From assembly GCA_977017575.1 (NCBI GenBank), contig CDRNVI010000012.1:1054001-1118000 (forward strand): a stretch of 64,000 nt of DNA, given 5' to 3'. Made by a program: the position numbers and the translations under genes. Each line of letters starts with the position of its first letter. The first letter of the stretch is position 1. Positions 8,785-17,334 of this stretch are shown here, piece by piece. Under the pieces are notes generated by a model, which was not told the origin of the DNA, ran no database searches, and was given only the letters and a program-made list of their open reading frames with translations. This stretch comes from Paramoeba atlantica (lineage: Eukaryota > Discosea).

Positions 8785-9417
8785 ATGTACTGTATATGTT
8801 TATCGTTCGTGGACGAGTTACAAACTGTAACTCGTGCTGGTAAAGTAAGAGGTAACATACTTCCGCCTGAACACACACTTTCTTACTTTATTGAGAACGT
8901 GGAAAACCCGCACCCCTCATGGAACACTACTACTCCGGCATGCAGTTGGGATGGAATATGCTGCACTGAATCGGCCCAAGTTACAGAAATAAAATGGCAG
9001 GGTCGTAGACTGCGTGGCTTCCTGAATTGGGGTAAACTTCCCAGTACGCTGGTATCGATAAACGTAGGCACTGGCGTCTACGGACTCCGTAATCATCTTA
9101 CTGGGATGATAGAATTTATCCTTTTGCTTCCAGGTTTGGAAAAACTCCTCGCCATGAAGGCTAATTTTTCGGGGGATCTTGACTTTACACAGCTTCCAGA
9201 CAGTATGCGAAACGTTGTATTGAATGGAAATCGATTTAGCGGTGGGCTAAATTTCCTACAGTTACCTTCAGGATTAAACACTCTGGTGCTAAGCAGCAAT
9301 TTTTTCTCAGGTGTTGTCGATTTCACTAACCTTCCGAGTAAACTGCATCATCTAGAAATTGATGCATATGTTATCATTCCTCTTGGGAAAGTGCCTCCAT
9401 GTGTGATTTTCGTGTAA
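8785..9417 (+). CDS. LRR-family protein 2
   Basis: A 210-residue LRR protein. The family leader motif (AGKVRG, residues 18-23, then LPPEH) is followed by the cap ENPHPSWNTTTPACSWDG with the paired cysteines intact (C-S-W and ICC). The transition segment GFLNWGKLPSTL is typical of the family. Four good 23-residue repeats follow (for example FSGDLDFTQLPDSMRNVVLN and FSGVVDFTNLPSKLHHLEI). The tail ends PPCVIFV, matching PDCVFFD at the end of LRR protein 3. No membrane segment. Function unknown; a binding role is inferred from the fold only. Confidence 0.85.
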   Translation: MYCICLSFVDELQTVTRAGKVRGNILPPEHTLSYFIENVENPHPSWNTTTPACSWDGICCTESAQVTEIKWQGRRLRGFLNWGKLPSTLVSINVGTGVYGLRNHLTGMIEFILLLPGLEKLLAMKANFSGDLDFTQLPDSMRNVVLNGNRFSGGLNFLQLPSGLNTLVLSSNFFSGVVDFTNLPSKLHHLEIDAYVIIPLGKVPPCVIFV

Positions 9418-9782
9418 TTATTGAGTGGAAGGTCCCTTGATTCCCCTGATACATTTTTCGAAATATGGTGTAATTGGAGGTAACACTATGTTGTCCTGAT
9501 TTATTTATTGTTCTCCTTCTCTTCTGATACGTGTTACGCTTCTCGGGCAACCCTCTATTAGTTTTTCTGCATCCGTTATCTCCTCGTACCTCCTTTGCGG
9601 AGATGAGCCACTGTCAGTGGCGACTTGGCCGCGTTACAATTTCTTTTTCATAGCACAGAAAACAAAATTCCAGTAAGTACTCAAATATTTCTTCTGAAAA
9701 ACATACGGCAATATTCAAGTTTTTTGAAAAGGATTACTGTCGCAGGCTTACAGTTCTTCAAGAACAGAAGAATTACTCAGCA

Positions 9783-11011
9783 TCGGTTCTTACGACCTTT
9801 GCGAAGCCACGCCGATTCAAAGATGAAATATTCCTGAACTTCCGTGCGTGATACTTCGCCGGTAACAACCGTAAAAGTAGTGGGAACGGTGTGGTGTGCA
9901 TACGCCACGAAAGTAGTACGCTTGGCGTACTCCCGGTACCACGTATGCACATTCCAAATCCCCTTGAGCCCGCTTGGGCCTTGATGAGGTGAAGAGAAAC
10001 CATGCATTACACATCACTTTCCCTATTATCATCAGTCCTTTCTGGACTTTCTGTATGTCCTTTCTTTTCTTGTGATGAGTCTTACGCTTCTCAGGCAACC
10101 CTCTTCTGAGTAACCTGAAGAAAATGAGCACCGAACCCATATATGCACCTGAAAGTCACTATCTTTGCTCTAAAATGCAGTTATACAAATTGGGTCTATG
10201 CTGCATTTTTCAATTCTATATATTTATTTTTTCTCCTACTCAAAATACTTGCTTGTTTTTCACCACAACCTGTGCAGTACCTTTCAAAATTATTTATCTT
10301 ATCGGTTCTTACGACCTTTGCGAAGTCGCGCCGCTTCAGAGATGAGATATTCCTGAACATTCATGCGTGATACTTCGCCGGTAACAACCGTAAAAGTAGT
10401 GGGAACGGTGTGGTGTGTGTACGCCACGAAAGTAGTACGCTTAGCGTACTCCCGGTACCACGTATGCACATTCCAAATCCCCTTGAGCCCGCTTGGGCCT
10501 TGACGAGGTGAAGAGAAACCATGCATTACACATCACTTTCCTTATTTTCATCAGTCCTTTCTGGACTTTCTTTATGTCCTTTCTTTTCTTGTGATGAGTC
10601 TTACGCTTCTCAGGCAACCCTCTTCTGAGTAACCTGAAGAAAATGAGCACCGAACCCAAATATGCACCTGAACATAACCGTCCTTTCCCCCTGAACGCAG
10701 TCGCATGAATTGGGGAATTCGGATTCTTTTACTTTTATAAACTTTTTCCGTTTCGTGTTACTTCAAAATATTATTTGTCTCATCGGTTCTTACGACCTTT
10801 GCGAAGTCACGCTGCTTCAGAGATGAAATATTCCTGAACTTCCGTGCGTGATACTTCGCCGGTAACAACCGTAAAAGTAGTGGGAACGGTGTGGCGTACT
10901 GTATACCACAAAAGCAGTACGTTCATCGTACTCCCGGTACCACGTATGCACATTCCAAATCCCCTTGAGCCTCTTGGGCCTTGACGAGGTGAAGAGAAAC
11001 CATGCATTACA
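9783..11011. repeat. Three-copy direct repeat with minus-strand coding signature
   Basis: Copies at 9783-10153, 10301-10672 and 10782-11011 (the last shortened) are nearly identical over 230-370 bp; a fainter partial copy lies near 9505-9570. Minus-strand frames inside copies 1 and 2 (about 9777-10007 and 10299-10526) encode the same 75-residue sequence, beginning MHGFSSP and ending LRKGRKNR. Copy 3 is frameshifted. An upstream minus-strand frame adds a basic segment (LPEKRKTHHKKRKDIKK). I do not recognise the protein. Between copies the sequence is unrelated. These may be remnants of one triplicated gene or of a mobile element. Confidence 0.8.
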
Positions 11012-11383
11012 TATCTTCTATACAAACAAATAAATACATAAAATGTATTACAAACAGATAAGATTAATTAATGTTACGGTATGACAAATGTGAGTTTCGT
11101 TCTTTTCACTACAAGATGAATGCTTCGAAGTTACTGCAATTGTCATGCAAATTTTTAAAGCTTTTTTATAGAATAGCTTCGTCATATTAAGTCTATGTCG
11201 CTCTTCTAAGACAAAAAATTATGCACAACTTCTCTGTATGAACTCATAGGAGAATTTTATGCATGTACAATGTATGCAATTCGTTTTTATATCGTTAATC
11301 TCTGGAATGTCAGTTGAATGTTACAAAACGATTCAGTCAAGATACTGATGCTGCGGATTACAAATTCCATCTAGATCTCAACG

Positions 11384-11806
11384 ATGAGGACAAGGGCCGT
11401 ACAAAGTGAGATGTGGTTCAATGTGTTTTCGATGAGCATAGTTCTTGGAACATCTATTCTTTGGAAGTGGCTTAATGTAATTGACACTATTTATAACGAA
11501 ACTATAACTGGCAACAAGATTTTATGGATGTCACACGCATGCTGGGCAATTCTCCTTTTTTTAGGGATATACCATACATGGTATGATCTTCCATCTAATG
11601 CTACATTCAACACAGCTTCACATAACGGGACAATTATTTCCGAGACTAAATTCACGGCGTTCATTAAATTTTCTACGGCAATCTTTGTCACAGGCTGCAC
11701 ATGTTGGTGTTTAGCACTATGGCAACAGTACTCTGTATTTATATTTTTTCTAGGATTCTGGACAATTTTGAGCTTTTTACATTTATTGCCATATCTTTCA
11801 ATTTAG
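11384..11806 (+). CDS. Small four-span membrane protein, unknown
   Basis: A 140-residue open frame with four likely membrane segments: about residues 10-30 (WFNVFSMSIVLGTSILW), 46-67, 90-113 and 116-140, the last running to the stop. Two N-glycosylation-type sites (NATF and NGT) lie in the loop between spans 2 and 3. I recognise no family. Support for a real gene is the regular hydrophobic pattern, the strand and the isolated position in a 2.7 kb gap; against it are the length and low GC content. Methionine 10 is an alternative start. Confidence 0.5.
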   Translation: MRTRAVQSEMWFNVFSMSIVLGTSILWKWLNVIDTIYNETITGNKILWMSHACWAILLFLGIYHTWYDLPSNATFNTASHNGTIISETKFTAFIKFSTAIFVTGCTCWCLALWQQYSVFIFFLGFWTILSFLHLLPYLSI

Positions 11807-12003
11807 TTGTCAAAAGTACGCAGAATTCGGTTGTCTCGAATGAAAGCCTCCTATTGGAATTCTGTCTTTCCTTGCTAAAGGGTATTGGAATTCAAGTTTT
11901 TTCCTATTCGAATGTGTTCTATGATTTATGGTGGTATTGGATGACATGGTATTAGACACGACATGGTATTAGACTCTCATGCGCTTTTGATTCTATTTTG
12001 ATT

Positions 12004-12033
12004 CCAATATTCGAATACTTTTTTATTTGCCAG
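12004..12033 (+). promoter_or_regulatory. Putative trans-splice acceptor of LRR gene 3
   Basis: A T-rich tract (acttttttatttgccag) ends in AG about 65 bases before the ATG at 12099. The layout is that of a kinetoplastid 3' splice acceptor. Just upstream, gacatggtattaga occurs twice in tandem (11942-11973). Confidence 0.45.
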
Positions 12034-12098
12034 GAAAGATCCTTAGGGGAGAGTACAAATTTAGGCGTCCTTCGTGTTTTCGATATTTTCCTTTCAAA

Positions 12099-12746
12099 AT
12101 GTTTACTTGTTCTCTCCTGCATTTTTGTGGCAAAGATTGTGCGGCTCCATCGAGGGGTCACAAAGTAAGAGCTAATCTTTTTCCAGCAGAACACAGTCTT
12201 GCTTTGTTTGTTTGTGATATTGAAGACCCTGATGAAAGCTGGGTGGGCTATAATGCCGCGTGTGACTGGTTCGGAGTTACCGTTAACCAGGCAAGATTTG
12301 TTACAGAAATTCGCTGGAGTGGTATGGGACTACAGGGTACGTTACAATGGAAGCACCTTCCCGCAACCGTTGAAGTCTTGGAAATAGGGGCTGGTTTTCG
12401 CGATCATTTGTTTCGACAGAACCATTTACAAGGTACACTCGATTTCTCGCTTTTGCCTCCATGTTTGGTCTGGTTCTCTGCTACGGCTAACGACTTCTCA
12501 GGTACCTTAGATTTTACTCAGCTACCCCCATCTTTGCGCCACCTAGGACTACATGGAAATCAATTTAACGGCGAGGTGGATCTAACTAATTTGCCCCCCA
12601 ATATTGAACATATATTTATTGGCAAAAATCTTTTTTCTGGGCGTCTTGATTTTTCGAAGTTGCCGAGAGGCCTGAAGCGGCTTGAAATTAACAAATACCG
12701 TATCACCTACTCGGGTAAATTGCCAGATTGTGTTTTCTTCGATTAA
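12099..12746 (+). CDS. LRR-family protein 3
   Basis: A 215-residue LRR protein. The open frame extends upstream to a TTG at 12027, but the first ATG lies downstream of a likely splice acceptor, so I start there. The leader is Cys-rich (MFTCSLLHFCGKDC). The motif GHKVRANLFPAEHSLALF and cap DPDESWVGYNAACDW are present, but the second cap cysteine is replaced (FGVTV instead of GVxC). Then come GTLQWKHLP and four repeats such as LPPSLRHLGLHGNQFNG. The tail ends LPDCVFFD, shared with LRR protein 2. Confidence 0.85.
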   Translation: MFTCSLLHFCGKDCAAPSRGHKVRANLFPAEHSLALFVCDIEDPDESWVGYNAACDWFGVTVNQARFVTEIRWSGMGLQGTLQWKHLPATVEVLEIGAGFRDHLFRQNHLQGTLDFSLLPPCLVWFSATANDFSGTLDFTQLPPSLRHLGLHGNQFNGEVDLTNLPPNIEHIFIGKNLFSGRLDFSKLPRGLKRLEINKYRITYSGKLPDCVFFD

Positions 12747-13172
12747 ACGGTTCCGAAATCCGAGTATTGATGTGAAGCATCTAAGTCATGTTTCGTTTCT
12801 TTTATTATCGGACTTATAAAATAGGAACTTAATTAGTAGTAGGAACTGTAGCTTGGTACTGTACTAATAGGATACAGCCAATTGTTCATTTTTCATATGG
12901 TTTAATTTTTAAAAAAGATATATTGTACTTAACACACGTCAATGTGTTCTTTGTAGATCCTTTTAAGAAATATGATATGATTACTCTCATAACGAAACGT
13001 ACAGTGCAGTATTGTACGTAGGTGTAGCGTAGCAGGCGGAATCTTGTCTTTTACACCAAAAAACCGAATTTTAAAAACTAGAATTAAATAATGTTGAATT
13101 AATGGAAGACTAGAATCTTGCAATATCGAGCTAGTAAATTTTTGAACTATACTTGTTCTTGTTTGACATAGC
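12747..13172. other. AT-rich intergenic gap
   Basis: Between two LRR genes. I see no open frame of interest, no repeat and no RNA gene here. The last 30 bases contain a modest T-rich tract that could serve the downstream gene. Confidence 0.5.
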
Positions 13173-13946
13173 ATGCAGTGTGCTGACGTGCCGGTTCGAG
13201 CAGCGAAAGTTCGGGGTGGCACTCTTCCCCCCGAGTTGGAGCTCAGCCGATTCTTGGGCGATGTGCATAACCTGCGTTCTTCCTGGTCTGTGGAGACTCC
13301 GATTCACAAATGGGAAGGAGTGCGGTGCAATGAAGAAGGGAACGTTGAGGAGATCTCGTGGCCTACATTTGCTCTTCGCGGAACGATTCATCAATGGAGT
13401 TATCTTCCCTCTACGCTTCGTGTACTGTGTCTTGGGCCAATGCTGGGCACGGGCAATGAATTGGAGGGCAAACTAATCACCGAGGATTTGCCTCGCCAAG
13501 TTAAACGTCTTGTGCTTAGCAACAATAATTTCACCGGACCGGTAAATTTTGAAGCTATTCCAGCCGATGTGGTGAAATTCGATCTTTTTGGCAACAGCTT
13601 CTCAGGTGAGGTCATCTTTAATAATCTTCCTTCCCGTCTGGAGTACTTTGATTTGGGAAGAAACGAGTTCAGCGGGAAAGTTTGCATGGCGAACCTGCCT
13701 CATTCTCTCACCGTAATGGATCTTTCAAGAAACGATTTTAGTGGAACCCTGGAGATGACATCATTATGCCCAAAGATAAAAGTTCTCTATTTAAACCACA
13801 ATAGATTCACTGGAATCGTCGATCTGTCAAAGTTGCCTTCCACTCTTGTAATTCTTCAGCTGTTCGGCAATTCAATTCAAGTGTCCGACACGTACGTTCT
13901 TCCCGGATGTGTTAAATTGGGAGATCCCAATCCAATGGTAAAATAG
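13173..13946 (+). CDS. LRR-family protein 4
   Basis: A 257-residue LRR protein that starts almost directly with the family motif (AAKVRGGTLPPELELSRFL, residues 10-28). In the cap the first cysteine is lost (SWSVETPIHKWEGVRC, with H-K-W where others have C-x-W) while the second remains. About seven 23-residue repeats follow, among the cleanest in the window (LPSRLEYFDLGRNEFSGKVC, LPHSLTVMDLSRNDFSG). Tail LPGCVKLGDPNPMVK. It is tandem to LRR gene 3 (about 430 bp apart) and borders a transposon. Confidence 0.87.
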   Translation: MQCADVPVRAAKVRGGTLPPELELSRFLGDVHNLRSSWSVETPIHKWEGVRCNEEGNVEEISWPTFALRGTIHQWSYLPSTLRVLCLGPMLGTGNELEGKLITEDLPRQVKRLVLSNNNFTGPVNFEAIPADVVKFDLFGNSFSGEVIFNNLPSRLEYFDLGRNEFSGKVCMANLPHSLTVMDLSRNDFSGTLEMTSLCPKIKVLYLNHNRFTGIVDLSKLPSTLVILQLFGNSIQVSDTYVLPGCVKLGDPNPMVK

Positions 13947-14199
13947 ACTTTGTCGGTCTAGGTCATAATGCACTAGGTCATAGTTTATGGCAATGTGTAA
14001 CCTTATACAGATAAGTTGTAGATACTGTAAATTAGCTACAAGGGTGGGCAAACATGGGGGGTCAAAATCTGTAAAACAAAATATCCAATTTTGGAGGGTA
14101 TACCGCATTGGAAAGCTCTCGCAAAGTTACATACCGTCCAACCATGCGTTTCCCGCAGGTATAGGGGCTCTCACCACCTTTTGTCGAAGGGACTAAAAC

Positions 14200-14770
14200 T
14201 GAGAACTTCAACCCATGCCAAATAAAATGACGTTTTACTTGAATGCTGTTCCCGCTTAGTTCCGAAAATGTGCAACTCAATGTATTGAAGTTTATGTGTC
14301 TGAGCACCTTTGCCATTGCGTGGGTCTCGTTATTCACGTTAACGAGCAAGTGGCTTGTACCTTGATAAATAAACTCCAATATCTTGATCTCTCCACGTGC
14401 ACTAGACAGAGCGCTGCTGAAAAATCCTTGCTTTTCTGAGAAAAGTTTTCTCGACGTGCTGAGATTATGCGAGAGATCCGTTTCCATGTCCAAGTCGAGT
14501 TTGCTTGGCCCAATCCTAAGCATGCGAAGAACTCATCAGCATTCTAAACAAGCTCTTTTTGACACCCATACTTGTAGCGTTCCAGCTGAGCAAAAAATAC
14601 ATCCCAAGCTTGTACAACTTTCTTTGGCGTGACGGTGCGATCACTGGCTGCATGGCGTGCGCTGATGTTGTTTTGTTTCATCCAATCTTTAGCCCATGAC
14701 AATGAAAATTTCATCGTTCCACCGCCCAGAGACGTAGAATTTGGCGAAAGGCCCTCTTTAATACCCTAGC
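14200..14770 (-). pseudogene. Pogo/CENP-B-like transposase remnant
   Basis: On the minus strand one frame reads MKFSLSWAKDWMKQNNISAR, like the CENP-B/Tc5 DNA-binding domain (SxxWxxxFxxRxxIS.R). After a stop it continues NADEFFACLGLG, resembling the first catalytic N-A-D-E block of the DDE_1 superfamily. In an overlapping frame SSARGEIKILEFIYQGTS matches the next conserved block (sA.Ge...iviyqGt). At least one stop and one frame change separate the blocks. The family call rests on short motifs. Confidence 0.45.
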
Positions 14771-15135
14771 GTCTACAGGTGGGTTATATTGCACCCATTT
14801 CTAAAAAAACGAAAAAAGCGTGACCATGCATTTTCAGACATAATTAAATTTCATCTTTTATCACAAAACTTTCTTTTCTGTCGGATTTCCGAACACCAAA
14901 CCTCCTTAGGACTTCACTGTGTGACGTCACTTCTGTCACAAGAAATGTCTGAAAATATTAAAAATAGACCGTATCTTCAACATACATCTCAGCACTCCTT
15001 CCTTCACACTTTTTTCACGGATTCATGAAACGCTGGATCAAGTTCCATGTTTCTTTGTCTTCTGCCTCCGTTGCTGTTTCTTCCACCTCTTCCATGCACA
15101 TTGTTCCTCTTCCTCTGTTTCACTTTCAAGGTCCT

Positions 15136-15530
15136 TCATCCATATTCGGCAAGCTTTTCCCAAGTTTTGGACACAGAAGTAATGATTGTAGATGTTCTTT
15201 TTTGACGACTTTTTTGATCCAAAGCGTATACAGGGCAATGCATTTCTCTGCTTCTCTCGGTTTCATAGACAACCTTCCTTTCCTTCGGACTGAACGCTTC
15301 TGCATGATTTGTGCGCACCCGCTCCGCTGTGACAAACCGGTATTTTCCGCTTCTGGAATGGTTCACAGTTCGATGTTGCACTGTATCACCCAGGCCTCTA
15401 TAGGCACGCCATCCATCGGTGTACACTACTGTTCTTTTTCCTCAGCAAAGGGTATTTCTTCACAGGGTTCTGCAGCGTTACGGCGTCCCTTGTCGCCCGT
15501 AGTACCACATTTTTGTACTAATTTTCACCG
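15136..15530 (-). pseudogene. IS1595/Merlin-type transposase remnant
   Basis: The minus-strand frame (15426 downward) reads VYTDGWRAYRGLGDTVQHRTVNHS, then FVTAERVRTNHAEAF. This matches the ISXO2-like core of IS1595 and eukaryotic Merlin transposases (TDgwraY.gL....h.tvnHs.....GvhTNtiE), including the second catalytic aspartate region and the TN..E block. The expected zinc ribbon and first catalytic aspartate upstream are not recognisable, and the frame decays after HAEAF. It is a fragment. Confidence 0.65.
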
Positions 15531-16226
15531 CTGTGGAATCTCTCCTGCAATTTGCTGTACGCTATTGGAACTCTCCGGCAATGTATTGCGCGCTTTTGAA
15601 ATGATCAGTGCACCAGCGTGCGGCACCGCCTAAATGTGGGGCGGGTAGGTGCTAACTGTATGTACATCTATAGCGCATTCTATAGCGCATATAAATTCCA
15701 GACCCCTGTTGTTCTTAAAAGTTCGTTTTTTCCTGCAATTGATTCGGCGCTCGCAAAGAAATCCACCTACCCCAGGGTGTGGTCATTCGCGGGTATACAA
15801 TATGCGAGCACACAAACGCAAACATACGAAAAGAAATAAAACAACAGAAACAGCCCGTGCATAACCCCGCGCCGCTTCGCCGCCTGAAACTTTTTGACCT
15901 CTTTTTTTGACGCGGCTACATATGCGCATTTTTGGGCCGAAACCACGTTGCGTTTCGAGTAACTGTGCGAGAGGTCTCCAATACGGTGCCACTTTCCAAA
16001 ATTGGACAATTTTTACAAATTTTGATCCCCCCATATTTTCGCCCCTACTCCTGTATGTTATTGAATATTCACGAAGCATGTTTCTCTCATTCAGTATATA
16101 TTTTTTACATCCCTACGTAACATCTTCTTTTGCGAATAAGTTGATACTTGTAAAAGAATTAATATTTGAACAAGTGGAAGTTATGCAATACTGATTTTTT
16201 TGTCCACTCAACACGAGAATGAGATA

Positions 16227-17168
16227 ATGTCACCGCGCCGGTCATTCACTGGGCGATACATGGACATTATGGAGGCATTACGGCGCTTGGAGAGCGCTCA
16301 ACCAAAACTCATTGAGGTAGGGCGTCCAACTCCGCAACTTGTGGTTTCGTTTGGTGGATCGGGAGCACTGGTAACCTATAGCCTGGGTGTGGCCCAGTGG
16401 CTGTTGGAGAACAGAGGCGATTTACTAAATCAGTGGTACTTTGTGGGTTCTGGCACCGGAGTGCTCCCCGCCGTTGCCCTTCCTTTAGCCGTGCAGAAAA
16501 AAGAGCCTCACTTGTTACGCGAGATATCCAAGTACGTCGTACAGCAGGCTCCACGTCACGTCTTTGATGAGGATCTTCGCCGTAAGTATATTCTGGACGG
16601 CCTGCGAAAATTTGTTCCAGAGGATGCTCATTGCGTACTTGAGGGGCGGGTGTGTCTATTTGCTCACATTAACTTCGAATTTATCATTGGACGTACCCAC
16701 GAGGATCTTCCAAACTCTTCTATTTTGTACGGGAATCCGTTAATTAAGTGGGACTCATCTGCGGAGTTATCGCAATGTATGGATGCCGCCATGGTGCCTT
16801 ACAGAACGCACTCTATAGATTTTAGAGGTATACCACTTCTCTCGGCGACCAAATATTCTCTTTCCTCGGAGGTGAGTTCTCATTTGCGCCACGTTTATGT
16901 ACACGGATATGCCGGGAATGCCATTCGTACATCTCATACTCGGCACAATTATGTATTTGGTCGTCATGGTACTCTGGCGAATACATCCGTTTCTTTCAGA
17001 AGACAATTTTGGGCAAATTGCTTTCCTGGATGGTCAAAACAGGTCCTAGAATCTTCGTATCACGCGGGTTATCGCGACGCTTCAAGGTATCATCGATGGG
17101 AGGAGGACCCTTACTATCGTGCAAGAGGGTTGTCGGAGGTTGAGTTCGCGGAAGCCATCAAAAATTGA
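16227..17168 (+). CDS. Patatin-like protein with altered catalytic residues
   Basis: A 313-residue protein resembling patatin-like phospholipases (PNPLA). Residues 39-60 (VVSFGGSGALVTYSLGVAQW) fit the glycine-rich oxyanion-hole strand and helix, and 71-83 (YFVGSGTGVLPAVAL) sit where the nucleophile elbow GxSxG belongs. However, the central position of that motif is Gly, not Ser (G-S-G-T-G), and the expected Asp of the catalytic D-G/A dyad appears as H226-G227 (YVHGYAG). If the alignment is right this is a non-catalytic family member. The open frame reaches a TTG at 16200; ATG 16227 is chosen. It lies just after the decayed transposon. Fold assignment moderately sure, loss of activity inferred. 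Confidence 0.55.
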   Translation: MSPRRSFTGRYMDIMEALRRLESAQPKLIEVGRPTPQLVVSFGGSGALVTYSLGVAQWLLENRGDLLNQWYFVGSGTGVLPAVALPLAVQKKEPHLLREISKYVVQQAPRHVFDEDLRRKYILDGLRKFVPEDAHCVLEGRVCLFAHINFEFIIGRTHEDLPNSSILYGNPLIKWDSSAELSQCMDAAMVPYRTHSIDFRGIPLLSATKYSLSSEVSSHLRHVYVHGYAGNAIRTSHTRHNYVFGRHGTLANTSVSFRRQFWANCFPGWSKQVLESSYHAGYRDASRYHRWEEDPYYRARGLSEVEFAEAIKN

Positions 17169-17224
17169 AATACACCAATGCTCTACCTGCCTACACATCT
17201 TTGTAATAACCTGAACATCTTACT

Positions 17225-17270
17225 TCTTCTGTAAAGTTTTTGATTTCTTCGTACTGCTTTTTTCTTTCAG
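17225..17270 (+). promoter_or_regulatory. Strong trans-splice acceptor-like tract
   Basis: A pyrimidine-rich tract ending gcttttttctttcag, with the AG at 17269-17270, lies 64 bases before the ATG at 17335. It is one of the clearest examples in the window of tract plus AG plus short leader. Confidence 0.55.
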
Positions 17271-17334
17271 TTACACTTCGTATATTACTTCGTAGTGTTT
17301 TCTCTTGATTCTGCTCTCTTTGCACCTGATCTGA

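Larger units (their letters stand above)
14043..16046 (-). mobile_element. Decayed DNA transposon with ~85-bp TIRs
   Basis: The left end 14043-14130 and right end 15961-16046 are inverted copies; shared blocks include atggggggtcaaaat, ccaattttgga, and cgcattggaaagctctcgca versus cgtattggagacctctcgca. Inside, on the minus strand, are two separate transposase-like remnants, one IS1595/Merlin-like and one pogo-like. Internal stops and frame changes show it is dead. The two domains belong to different superfamilies, so one element probably inserted into another; I cannot tell which owns the TIRs. No target-site duplication is obvious. Confidence 0.7.
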
